Shown piece after piece: positions 22,901 to 31,814 of a stretch of DNA of 64,000 nt (positions are counted from its first letter, which is position 1; each line of letters starts with the position of its first letter). This stretch comes from Sphaerolaimus hirsutus. Lineage: Eukaryota > Nematoda > Chromadorea > Monhysterida > Sphaerolaimidae. Below the pieces are notes generated by a model. It searched no databases, was not told the DNA's origin, and worked only from the letters and a program-made list of their open reading frames with translations. The DNA is taken from assembly GCA_964036195.1 (NCBI GenBank), contig OZ038459.1, forward strand, positions 21,821,206 through 21,885,205, written 5' to 3'. The translations under genes and the position numbers were made by a program.

Positions 22901-25493
22901 AATCAATTCAAAGACAATGGATATCCCAGAGACAGCAGTGACAGTTAAAGTGGATTTACTGGACCCAGCAATTGTCCAGAAACATGTCAGAAATCAGAGC
23001 TCGAACAGAGACTCTGTACCAAACCCTGCTCAAAACCCTGCTCAGAGGAACTCAGCATCAGATAGAGTCCTGAGAAGTGCAACAGGGAAAACCACGGCAA
23101 CCACCAGCAGACTGGTGATTGGAATGCTGTGCATGGTATTGATGCTGACAGGCATGTCAGAGTCAGCAACGCTGAGAGAAGCCGGCAAGGCTTACAGCGA
23201 AGTATTTTCCAGAACATACGTTCTGGAAACCTCGACAGTAAGGCCACCATCGTTGGCAGCGCATCATGGATTGCCGCCTTTGCCTTCAGAATGGCCACCA
23301 AAATCTGTCAGAGAAATGCAGACTTATGAGAGATTCAAAGATGCAATCAAGGATCATCCTGTGGAACAGGTGATCAATTCACAAAGCCAGAAGTATCAGA
23401 TTTGCACCAGTGGAAGGCATGGACATGCGCTTACAGTTCCTGAAGAAGTGCAGTGCCATATTCCACCAAGGAATTTTGTCAAGGCAATGAAAGTTACACT
23501 TTATGCACAGAGACAGATTCCACAGAAAGAGAAGGCATACAGATGCTACATCAGAATCAAAGAGATCATCACACACACCAGTTTCTGGGGAGCGAAAGGT
23601 ATTACAGGCAATTTTGAGAAATACCAGCAAGTTGGCGTGGTAGCCTGTAACTATGCAAGAATTCACAAGATGTTCAGAGGAACACCTTTGGTGGAAATGG
23701 AGCCCAGAGTGTGGACAACCAATCAAACCTTGAATGTGGAATATTCATGGTGTTGTCATGACAAAGAAAATGTCGTCAGTAACTTCTACATGGAAGAAGG
23801 AACCGTGGCTTCACTTGATGGAAAGACTGTAATCAGCGACTTGCAAGATTTCAGCCAGTGCAGAGCCATGATGGGACATTGCAGAGACCACAATTATGGA
23901 ATTACAGTATGGGATACAGAGAACTTCAAGCATCAATGTGCATATGAGAGAATTGGCAGATTCAAATCGGAGATATCTGGCCAGACAATTATTGTGTCAA
24001 AGTTACAAGCAGCATACTCCCACAGCAACAAGACAAAGAGGCCAGTTGGCTCAGAATGTGTTCCGGGAGACACATACTACACCGATCAAGGAGGTGTATT
24101 CATCCAGTTTGACAGAAGAGAAGATGTGCCTGTAGAATGGGCAATGCCAGGAAAGATAGTGGAGGCAAGAGAGTCGACAATCAGTGGAACATTGTATGCC
24201 AGATTGGACGACAGAAACTCCAAATTTCAGTTCCTGCAACATGTGGTCAGAGAGATGACTCAGGCACAATTTGCGATTGTATGGCATCAGCTATGTCAAC
24301 TTCGCAAGAACCAGCTGGACATGTTGACTCAGCTTTTCCGCATCGATCCAACACTGGGGATTCGAGCCATGCTGGGAAGACAGAATGTTCATGCAGAATG
24401 GGCTGGAGAAGCAATTATGTTTTGGGAATGCAAGGAAGTGCAGCCATACATAATTTATCAGACAGGAAAAGTGGGAGAGACATGCTACAAATACACACCA
24501 ATGCGATTAGACAAAGATGGGCCCTTGTGGTTCAAGAGCCCAGGCAGCAGAGACTTGGTGGAGAAATCACCAGAAGAGGACTGCAGCCACACCACACCGC
24601 ACCTGTACAGAAATGAGCATGGACAATGGAAGTCCGCACATGGAATGGTGCATGTCACAGAGACGCCAATTGAAATGACATGGAAAGGACAGTGGCAGGC
24701 CTTCACGTTTGACGCGCCTCACCTGTTCACCAACATTGTCAACAGAGCGACCAATTTCATGGATGTCAGAGGCCAGATTCAGAGACTACAGAATTTGGAA
24801 CATGTACAGAACCAGTTGATCGATTACACAGCAGATATGTCATTGGATCCCAGAGTGATCAGAAATTCAATAGAAGGCATTGGAGCCGGAATTGGACAGA
24901 CAGCAGCAGGAATCGGCAAAGCATATGGTCACTACATATCTGGAGTGTCAAAAGGGTACACCAACTTTATGGGAGGAATGCTAAAAGGACCCTTTCAAGT
25001 GATCATCAACACAATCGCAATGTTGCTGGGAATCACAATCCTGATAGCTGGAGTTGTAGCTGCAGGATACCTGTGGTACAATTGGAGAGTTGCCACAGGG
25101 AAGCCAGTGATTCCACCATGCGTATACACATGCATATGGAAATGCATAGTGTGCCCGTTCAAATGCATATGGCTATGCTTCAGAGCCATCAGATATACTA
25201 TCAAGAAATCAACTCAGAAAGAGACCAATTATCCACAAAGAAAAGTGCGCAAGACAGAGTTGAGACCAGCAATCAAAAGAAGAGCCAGATCCAACTCAAC
25301 ACAATCCGTCAGATTTGCCAGGAGAGCGGAAACCGAGGACAGAATGGCAAAATCACTATCAGCATACGTTCAGCCAGATGAAAGTTCAGCTGATGAGGGA
25401 CAAGTCAGAGCCAGAAACAGAAACAGTGTTCATATGCCCGATATCCGCAAATTCACCACACGCGAACGCGCAGGAAGCGACACTGGCAACTAA
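16935..25493 (+). CDS. BEL/Pao gag-pol-env polyprotein, intact, 2852 aa
   Basis: The ATG at 16935 has a good context (CAAAATGG); the frame is open further upstream but that part is leader. Gag: coiled coil to residue about 150, DUF1759-like capsid region, then zinc knuckles (residues about 415-485). Protease DTGSQG near residue 612. Reverse transcriptase residues about 900-1080, with VADIEKAFL and an active-site YVDN in place of the usual YVDD. RNase H near 1235. Integrase with an HHCC-type module (about 1605-1645), Asp in GLDYLGP, Asp in ISDNATQF and Glu in GGVYERM (about 1795). The last 800 residues look like an envelope glycoprotein: a hydrophobic signal-like segment (DNA about 23110-23160), a Cys-rich ectodomain and a Gly-rich stretch before a membrane anchor (about 24988-25090) with a Cys-rich basic tail. 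Env shares the Pol frame without a stop, so processing by cleavage or splicing is implied. The envelope family is not assigned. Confidence 0.93.
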   Translation: MGSPTGHIRKTLGPAKHRVDNRLAREYAKYDPELFAGATKEEKRTEMRRVIASVKQEGAKLESAMTAVRTQFDAWRDVVKDIDEPDQMEQEQKIYQDSYEEYANMSDLVTQKIAAMNVYIKELQDMIQQLSGSTMYEVNTAFIQQMAAQMALTAQGAAPGASSTNTTTAKSVKLQKLEVEQFTGEIVKFRSWWQMFESHIHNRTDLEDISKFSYLRSLLKGSAFGMISGLSVTAENYAPAIAMLKKRYDQPVVVRNTLMSNIMKLRQARNTCQDMRILFDAIERLLQQLESLGESVEHPMLLSQLQQKVPPEVLREIQKEQGTEEALTVEKFRKLFGQQLTLSEAVQHAQQTEAPVQQSRQGFGNNPRAQQFNNRFQGNGNRFRGPENSRTSTGSMSVIQNGQSAPQAGFMNPGRPCVFCNDTQQLHFNDKCPKFKTARERRVILSKAERCLRCLQKGHYMNQCQFTRSCFYCKSNRHHTAVCPEKFGDNSNGNAGRQIPAFKANGQQSGQQSANNGRKSVPTAGRPAQSQQRKATVNCVTVEEAGPDVVETETISSTVVTEPNTKQQNTSVNLSVNRNMSMLMTARTVIEASEMDTEMEPEQPPLQIQAFLDTGSQGTYMSEKVAKKLNLKSTGEHHIQVYTFGNEKPHYKVVQQVEFRMRLKNGQKVDMVADVVPTLTTEQVKVPVSEQDEKYLQKYFPDESYFADRIPKEKGTECKFKTDIIVGLNYFWDLMSRNTSTTRLPSGLYVIPSELGLLMGGGQLTSNRNQWTTDGAYPVVVNTIVHQIQREKWYEEAPLSIAPVPNVKDMDRLDTIGIMDQPDLVEDDEAIKQFNESVQRNPDGRYSVKFMYKPNLHELPDNKAMAFKRFRYLANRLKRDPELLEKIQAIMKTQEEQGVIEKVQEDIMDGRKFHILPHQPVITPEKTTTKVREVYDASAKPPVMPSLNECMYRGPVILPQLVGMLMRFRLHGIALVADIEKAFLQISLQDSDRDVTRFLWYKDPTKPSMEDNIQIYRFARVPFGIICSPALLALTVRYHLNQAGTENAKLIDENLYVDNLILSVDTEQKAIELYQESKVLFTEAQMNLREWNSNNKSFTWQLAESDVAKEIVTTVLGMKWDTESDQMWLKTPKTVQQSQLSETDQKIKLPTKRTVAKVTAGCFDPMGLVSPVLLPAKRFLQMLWHSGPSAKEWDTPLSEEQTSIWQQLETELLKVGQIKFNRNLNYQSGADAQLHIFVDASAMAYSAVAYICQKTENDSSTSSLLYSRLRLAPKKPEVTIPRLELLAMLIGSRMSKFIHKELKDVKFSQTVVWSDSTCCLKWLTTAKPLPCFVKNRLDEIRKIQSETENMHIRHIAGLENPADMATRGMNMSELESSNLWWKGPEWLMTGEWPEPKVEPVTPEVMAEIKKEELKFPKASPIYLGATQQVASDPDASNMQVDESKQSNPLGIEIQRFSSMTKLLDATVYVMRFVRQMHKKRSRNGSQSGLSEIMENICGTMKPQGIISIEEREIALKYWIKVTQQNHYKGVAEILATGHSKGNQNGKKTAADQQLIKWLNVQMHQDGILKCHGRMEHTDPQEVIVPLILLPATAIVTQLIVRDQHEKLMHAGVQHTLAAIRQKYWITQGRRVIYNVTRTCPTCKKLGAKPYQLPPMPDLPETRVQRARPFQYTGLDYLGPVWYKVDKNHRKMWICLFTCMVTRAVHLESVLDMTAQEFLNAVRRFIARRGKPEAVISDNATQFKLTEKVLSASTNKAINTGKEWSEMVKSGAVQTYCSQQQIQWNMTTPLAPWQGGVYERMVGITKKHFKAAVGHRMLTLQELLTLLPEVEAVINSRPISYIYGDVKSLRVLTPKDFLTGEGQIGAPQFDADKDGEFVPRMDNAAKLQKYWETTQQTLDKFWDLWHQEYIPSLRERTQVMHKHGRLTATQEPKVNEVVLIYEENMPRGAWRMGRIEQLEPSKDGQIRSAKVRTANRNVVSRPLNQLYPLEINSKTMDIPETAVTVKVDLLDPAIVQKHVRNQSSNRDSVPNPAQNPAQRNSASDRVLRSATGKTTATTSRLVIGMLCMVLMLTGMSESATLREAGKAYSEVFSRTYVLETSTVRPPSLAAHHGLPPLPSEWPPKSVREMQTYERFKDAIKDHPVEQVINSQSQKYQICTSGRHGHALTVPEEVQCHIPPRNFVKAMKVTLYAQRQIPQKEKAYRCYIRIKEIITHTSFWGAKGITGNFEKYQQVGVVACNYARIHKMFRGTPLVEMEPRVWTTNQTLNVEYSWCCHDKENVVSNFYMEEGTVASLDGKTVISDLQDFSQCRAMMGHCRDHNYGITVWDTENFKHQCAYERIGRFKSEISGQTIIVSKLQAAYSHSNKTKRPVGSECVPGDTYYTDQGGVFIQFDRREDVPVEWAMPGKIVEARESTISGTLYARLDDRNSKFQFLQHVVREMTQAQFAIVWHQLCQLRKNQLDMLTQLFRIDPTLGIRAMLGRQNVHAEWAGEAIMFWECKEVQPYIIYQTGKVGETCYKYTPMRLDKDGPLWFKSPGSRDLVEKSPEEDCSHTTPHLYRNEHGQWKSAHGMVHVTETPIEMTWKGQWQAFTFDAPHLFTNIVNRATNFMDVRGQIQRLQNLEHVQNQLIDYTADMSLDPRVIRNSIEGIGAGIGQTAAGIGKAYGHYISGVSKGYTNFMGGMLKGPFQVIINTIAMLLGITILIAGVVAAGYLWYNWRVATGKPVIPPCVYTCIWKCIVCPFKCIWLCFRAIRYTIKKSTQKETNYPQRKVRKTELRPAIKRRARSNSTQSVRFARRAETEDRMAKSLSAYVQPDESSADEGQVRARNRNSVHMPDIRKFTTRERAGSDTGN

Positions 25494-25691
25494 CTGCTTC
25501 ATCATCAGGCTAGGTCGGCGTTGGCATCACCAGCAACTGGACCTGTGACTTCACGCACGCCCACGACTTCGCGCACGACCACGTTCAACACCGAGGCGAC
25601 TGCGGAAACGCCACTCATCACTTTGGCGCCCACCACCACCAGCATGTGATGTTGCTGCAACGACGGGCTGCAGCAACTCTTCCGCCCGGAG
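25494..25691 (+). other. 3' noncoding segment of BEL element 2
   Basis: 198 bases between stop and 3' LTR. The matching part of element 1 is still open and adds 37 Thr/Pro-rich codons. No long purine tract is seen; the bases before the LTR are CGCCCGGAG, so the polypurine tract is not obvious. Confidence 0.6.
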
Positions 25692-26995
25692 TGTGCTGAC
25701 CGTGGCAAAATGGATGGATAAAGAAATACAGAGAATTGATAATTAGGCTCATATTTATCTATTTATCTATTTGCACCAATTTACATTTCATGCACTATAT
25801 TAATTTACCACGCAAATTGTATTTCCTGCACTATATTATTTACCCATGGAGAATATTCGATTAGGAAAGTGTTCTATAAGTTATTGATAGGTTTATGTGG
25901 AATGTTTAGGTTAAAAGGTCAAATATGTTATTATTAGGTGTATTAACATAATATTAGGCTCATTCAACTCGCCGTAATTTTCTGATCATGATTATATATA
26001 CATTTGCATAGTTTACTTACAATTTGGAAAAGTCAAATCTTGTAATTATTTACGTGCTGCGTAATTATCTAGGCTAGCGTCCTAATAGAGAAATGGTGCC
26101 CTGCGTGCAACTAGCATTTACTGTACGAAGCCCTTCACGTAGGCATAATTGTTATAACCCTGCTCACAACTTATATTTATATTTACTTAATAATTATAAT
26201 ACCCTGCTTAAGCTGAATATATTATAGACCCTGTTCAATTACAATACCCATTTACTTCGAATAAGTCCCAATTTTGCTAGATTATTCAACATACGTTTCC
26301 AGGAAGTGATTATTATTATTATATCAAATATACCCTACTCTATTTACGACATTAGGAACATTTGCACTACTATTTACAGTTTTCAAACCCTATTATATTA
26401 GTTCCAATGTGCGTCAATGTTTTCTGACAAATTGAACCAAATTAGTAAATCGGCCAAGTTTGCCGACTTCGCACCTCGTAAGATTAATAGTTTTCTATTA
26501 ACCCAATTTGTACCTGGTATTTCTTTACCATAATTGTTTGAATGTATACACGCGCAATATAAGGCAACTGTTTCGGCTAGATGTGTCTTATTGTTACATT
26601 TGTGACTTATTTGTGCATTTGTATTAGGAAATTACTGTAGCTGTTTTTCTATACATGATTTCCGTATCCTAGCTACTTTGGAAGTTTTTACTTCAGTCTG
26701 CAGTCTGCGGACCCCAAGCTACTGAACGAAAATAAGCTAGCGATAGAAACTTCGACTAGGAAGCTCGCTAGGCTTTGCGCTTTTGTAACACGCTGTATCT
26801 GATCGAAATAAAGTACCTGAAACAATTCGAACCCCCTTTTCAACACGCAACTACGAAATAAACTCAACCTGGCTGTCGACAAGTGGACGTTCGGCTACAA
26901 CGGGAAATCAACCACTCTAAAGGCCGTTTCTCGTTACGGTCTTGAAGAAGCCGGATTCGGTGGTAGAAGACGCTGACTTCGGTGGCTTCAACACA
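25692..26995 (+). repeat. 3' LTR of BEL element 2
   Basis: Same length and sequence as the 5' LTR except two transitions near the 3' end. It is followed by the target duplicate TAAAG. Confidence 0.95.
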
Positions 26996-27006
26996 TAAAG
27001 AGGATT

Positions 27007-29518
27007 ATGGCTTGGCTCGAGTTTAAACAGAAAGGACATTGACATGGTGTTGCTGAAGATCCTATAAAGAAAGCACGAATTGTAGGAGCAAACGACTCTA
27101 ATCTATATGCACAGACAGTGGACGATAATGAACGACTAGCTAATTTTTTACATGGTGCTGCACGTAAAGTACGAGGACAACATTTGAAAGAGCTGCGACG
27201 TGGCAACAATGTGGTTGATCCAAAAATCCCTGCAATACCTCCAGAAGCTGTTCTAGAAGAAGCACATAAACTACAACAGAATATAACACATAAAAGTAAA
27301 GGTGCACCTGTTGTGCTGACCGTGGCAAAATGGATGGATAAAGAAATACAGAGACTTGATAATTAGGCTCATATTCATCTATTTACTTATTTGCACTATT
27401 TCACCTTTCATGCACTATATTTATTTACCATGCAAACTGTATTTCCTACACTTATTACGTATCCATGGAGAATATTCGATTAGGAAAGTGTTCTATAAGT
27501 TATTGATAGGTTTATGTGGAATGTTTAGGTTAAAAGGTCAAATATGTTATTATTAAGTGTATTAACATAATATTAGGCTCATTCAACTCGCCGTAATTTT
27601 CTGATCATGATTATATATACATTTGCATAGTTTACTTACAATTTGGAAAAGTCAAATCTTGTAATTATTTACGTGCTGCGTAATTATCTAGGCTAGCGTC
27701 CTAATAGAGAAATGGTGCCCTGCGTGCAACTAGTATTTACTGTACGAAGCCCTTCGCGTAGGCATAATTGTTATAACCCTGTTCACAACTTATATTTATA
27801 TTTACTTAAGAATTATAAAACCCTGCTCAAGTTGAATATATTATAGACCCTGCTCAATTACAATACCCATTTACCTCGAATAAATCCCAATTTGCCAATT
27901 ATGAAGTATACGTTTCCAGGAAGTGATTATTATTATTATATCGAATATACTCTGCTCTATCTACGTCATTAGGAACATTTGCATTACTATTTACAGTTTT
28001 CAAACCCTATTTTATTAGTTCCAATGTGCGTCAATGTTTTCTGACAAATTGAAACAAATTAGTAAATCGGCCGAGTTTGCCGACTTCGCGCCTCTCAAGA
28101 TTAATAGTTTTTCCATTAGCCCAATTTGTACCTGGTATTTCTTTACCATAAGTATTTGAATGTATGCACGCATAGAATAAGCCAACTGTTTCGGTCAAAT
28201 GTGTCTTATTGTTATATTTGTGGTTTATTTGTGCATTTGTATTAGAAAATTACTGTAGCTGTTTTTCTATACATGATTTCCGTGTCTTAGCTACTTTGGA
28301 AGTTTTTACTTCAGTCTGCGGACCCCAAGCTACTGAACGAAAATAAGCTAGCGATAGAAACTTCGACTAGGAAGCTCGCTAGGCTTTGCGCTTTTGTAAC
28401 ACGCTGTATCTGATCGAAATAAAGTACCTGAAACAATTCGAACCCCCTTTTCAACACGCAACCACGAAATAAACTCAACTTGGCTGTCGACAAGTGGACG
28501 TTCGGCTACAACGGGAAATCAACCACTCTAAAGGCCGTTTCTCACTACGGTCTTGAAGCAGCCGGATTCGGTGGTAGAAGACGCTGACTTCGGTGGCTTC
28601 ATCACACCTGTACCATACTCTAAAAACGCTGTCCCATTACCATATTCGGCTTCTCTTATACGTGCAAGTTTTGCACCAGAGCATAGAGCAAAAGTGGATA
28701 AGGTTCTTAATGCATTGGAGCCTATTGCATCCGATGTTTTGGATCCATTGGGGCGTTTGAAAATACCCGGAGAAGAGCAACCTGGAGCTGATGTGTTTGA
28801 TTATTTACATCATGGTATTGTTGGACCTGAACCTGGTACAAGTTCTGCCCCACCAGAAGGTTCAAGCTATTTCTACAATAAAGTTATGGATAGCTATGAG
28901 AAACAGCAACAACAACAAAAAGTACAGGGGCAGAAAAGTGGAGATGTAAGTGCTAAAATACAAACAGAGGTTCAACAAACGCCACAGACTGGAGGAGTGA
29001 CAACAAAACAAGAAACCGATCGAGTTGAATCTAGTGATGGTGAAGGCTATGATCGAAACTTGGAGGCAGAAAAGGCCAATTCAGATGTTGTTGAAGATGA
29101 CAGTATTATAATTGAAGACGATACTGATCAGGACGAGCAACAAGAGGATTTTAAAAGTGCTCCTACAGAGTTTGGAACCCCATTAGAAGAGATTCCAAAA
29201 AGAGGTGGCGGTGGCGGTGGCGAATCAACCCGACAAAGTATAACACCGAAACCGCCTAGAGAAATTCTCAAGCGTGGTCGTGGCCGACCCCGTGGTGCTG
29301 TCAGTTCTCGTGGGGGGGCCAGTAGTACACAGCCCGAAGTACCTAAGAGAGAGGTTGCGAAACGATCTGCTGCGATTGTAGCTAGTACAGCATTACGGGA
29401 ACAAACAACCTCTGAAGACGACGAGGACGAACCTCACCATCATGTGCCTAGAGGTAGAAAGGTACCTCGACAACAGGTGCCTAAACACTATAGTGAAATA
29501 ACAAAAAAATCACATTAA
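27007..29518 (+). pseudogene. Pre-integrase Polinton-like protein split by a solo LTR
   Basis: Coding parts are 27007-27311 and 28612-29518, on either side of a solo LTR and its CCTGT duplicate; the frame is continuous across the two parts. TGA at 27040-27042 also interrupts the frame 11 codons after the first ATG. Visible parts: an N-terminal block (IVGANDSNLYAQTV), a helical block (SLIRASFAPEHRAKVDKVLNA) followed by a Gly-Arg-Leu-Lys stretch and DVFDYL, then a long Gln-, acid- and Arg/Gly-rich tail (GRGRPRG). In memory the middle block resembles the uncharacterised protein that often precedes the integrase in metazoan Polinton-like elements. Function unknown. With a nonsense codon and a 1.3-kb insertion it cannot be functional as it stands. 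Confidence 0.7.
27312..28606 (+). repeat. Solo LTR of the same BEL family (1295 bp)
   Basis: It starts TGTGCTGACC, ends CTTCATCACA and is flanked by the 5-bp duplicate CCTGT at 27307-27311 and 28607-28611. No internal sequence is present, so the rest of the element was removed by LTR-LTR recombination. It interrupts an open reading frame. Confidence 0.95.
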
Positions 29519-29526
29519 TCTCTATC

Positions 29527-31714
29527 GTGATGATGCATAAACAATATACTCAAAATCTTGGTGGTTCTAAATGGTTACGTACACAATATAATCTACCTAG
29601 TGATGAATGGCGAAAACATGCTCTATTAAATGAACCGGCGTATTATTTAAAAGGACATCCATCCTGGAGACGTGGTTTTGAGCGATTACCTATTCTTGTA
29701 CGTTTTTCCTGTGAATTGTGATGATATTTAATAATTAACCATGTGTCTTTATCATTACTTAGGTAAGCGGTCCAGATCGGTTTTGGTCTGTTGATTTAAT
29801 GGTGATGCCAGAACGTGATATGCATTCCAATGACAATTATCGATATATTTTGGTATGTTGTGATGATTTTACAAATGAAGTTTGGATGGAGCCATTGAAA
29901 CAAAAGACAGGTTTAGAAGTGACAAGTGCTTTCAAGCACATTATGAAACGTAATAATGGACGTGCCCCCATGCGTTTGCATTCCAACTTTGATCGCTGTT
30001 TCATGTCTATACACTTTCAAAAGATGTTATATGGTGTTAGTTTTTTACGTTAAACTGTAAGAACAACAGCAACAAAAACAACAACAATAGGTATTGCACC
30101 ATACAGATAAAGTGCATGTTTGCTCCAGCTGCTGAGGATGTAACCCGCTTACCAAAACTGGACTCATTTATTCGAAACATTCGCAAACGCATCGAAATGT
30201 ATTTTATGACTCTTGGGGAGCAGCAAAATCCAGAGGGTAAACACCGTCGATGGTTACACATTTTGCCGGCAATTGAAACACAAATGAATACAACACAAAC
30301 ACGTGCTTTGTTTGGAGCAGCTCCTGTTGACACATCAGAGCCACAAAGTGCAAATGCACATGCATTATTGGTTGCACGCCAATTGCGACATAGACGGAGG
30401 CGTGCACAGCCAAATACTGTATATAGTGCAACCAGTCGTGAGGCAGCGGACGCTGCACATGAAAAACTATCGTCGCTGACTGGCTGGGTCCGCCTTTCAA
30501 GGCCACCGCCAGCACATGGAAATCCTATAAAACTGGTTGCGCGTGAAAAATATACACGCGAGGTTTTCCCACTTGGCCGAAGATTTGTGCAGCCCGATAA
30601 ACCAGATACTTATTTCGTCTTGGATCCACAGGATGAAAAACTAGCACCTTTAAAAGGACGATTCTATCGACAAGAATTGATTGCAGCTAATCAACCTGAC
30701 AATACTAAACCGCCCGCTGCTGCACTTGATAATCTTACTAGAGCAGGTGAATCCAGTACGATCAGAAGCAGCAACAGCAGTGATACGACAGCGACCAAGA
30801 CCACCAATATTGGAAACGGTGGAGGAAAAAATGACAGCAATGACAACACCGGTACTCCTAGTGGCCGTGCTGATAATAACAAGCGTGGTGCTAATAACGG
30901 CGGTGTCCGCTCTAGTTCTAATGTTAATGGTTCAAAAGTGGCTGATTACAACAATAGTGGATTTTCAACATTGCAATCAGTGGAGGAAATCAGCCAGAGA
31001 CAGCAACGCTCACTCGAATCACAACAACAATCATCGAAACAACAACATAGAGCACCACTATTACCCGTACGAGTTTCAACCACCACAACCACCAATGTTG
31101 CCAAACCTCGCAATACCGATGCAACTACCAATGGAGTCGTCAATCTTGGGGAGACGTCGTCGACGTCACATGCAGCAGCAGCAAAACAAAGCCGCCGCCG
31201 CCACCGACACAAAGAGATGGGAGAGGCACCTTTACGAAAGAGTAAGCGACAGGAGGAAAGACGACAACGACAGCAACAACAACAACAAGAGCGTGTGAGT
31301 TTCTATTTCTGTCACACACTATGATGATGAGTCATTATTATTATTATGATTATGTTGCAGGATCATTCTCACACAACCAATACTACCATTGGTGGAAGGC
31401 AACCAAAAGACAGATCACAGTCAAAAACATATGAGCGCGCGCCCCCCCGTCGCGGTGCCTTCGGCGCCGCCCCCACCCCCCGTCGTCAAAAAGACGGCGG
31501 CGCAAGACGGCGCAAGCGTGGTGTCGGTCCGTCCGCTCCCAGCGCCGAGGAAAACAGGGGGGGCGGGAGGCGGTCGCCACAACAGACGCAGCAGCAACAT
31601 GGTAATGGGCAACGCCGCATGATCGGTGGTCATCATGGCCGGAAAACCAGAAGGAATTCAGAAAACACTGGCCGGCGCCGACAAAGTGCGCGTCTTCAGG
31701 AAATGAAACAGTGA
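29527..31714 (+). CDS. Polinton-type RVE integrase with altered catalytic triad and long basic tail
   Basis: Exons 29527-29697, 29763-30035, 30107-31294 and 31361-31714 join in phase (about 661 aa). The N-terminal part matches the start of Polinton integrases up to a short strand, then VSGPDRFWSVDLM with the first catalytic Asp (29793-29795). The second Asp is replaced by Asn (29985-29987) and the Glu by Asp (30161-30163); 34 residues separate these, so the DD35E spacing is kept. A WLHILPAIETQ block and a C-terminal EVFPLGR..FVLDPQDEKL..GRFYRQEL module follow as in the family. The last 350 residues are Ser/Asn/Gln/Arg-rich, not usual for this family. Integrase normally joins the element ends to host DNA; this copy is probably catalytically dead. 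The frame just upstream (29500-29540) may contain two small frame breaks. Confidence 0.82.
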
Positions 31715-31804
31715 TTTTGTATTGTAGTAGTACTATTTAAGACTGTGCCGTTTACGTTTTTCGCCAATCATTCTCTTATTGTGCTACTGGTAAAGTATAG
31801 TGTT

Positions 31805-31810
31805 AATAAA
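31805..31810 (+). terminator. Polyadenylation signal AATAAA after integrase
   Basis: AATAAA about 90 bases after the integrase stop and just before the next ATG (31815), so the two transcription units are almost contiguous. Confidence 0.5.
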
Positions 31811-31814
31811 CAAA

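Larger units (their letters stand above)
14404..26995 (+). mobile_element. BEL/Pao LTR retrotransposon, element 2 (complete)
   Basis: A complete 12,592-bp element flanked by the 5-bp target duplication TAAAG (14399-14403 and 26996-27000). It has two 1304-bp LTRs that differ by eye at only two positions, both transitions near the 3' end, so insertion is recent. Between them are a tRNA-Ser type primer binding site, a 1.2-kb leader and one uninterrupted gag-pol-env frame. It sits in the spacer between two Polinton-like genes. Nothing visible prevents it from being active. Confidence 0.96.

Noticed and set aside
30681..31298. 205-codon overlapping frame in the integrase tail region
   Set aside because: It is a shifted reading of the Gln/Asn/Arg repeats; the integrase frame is supported by phase-matched introns on both sides.
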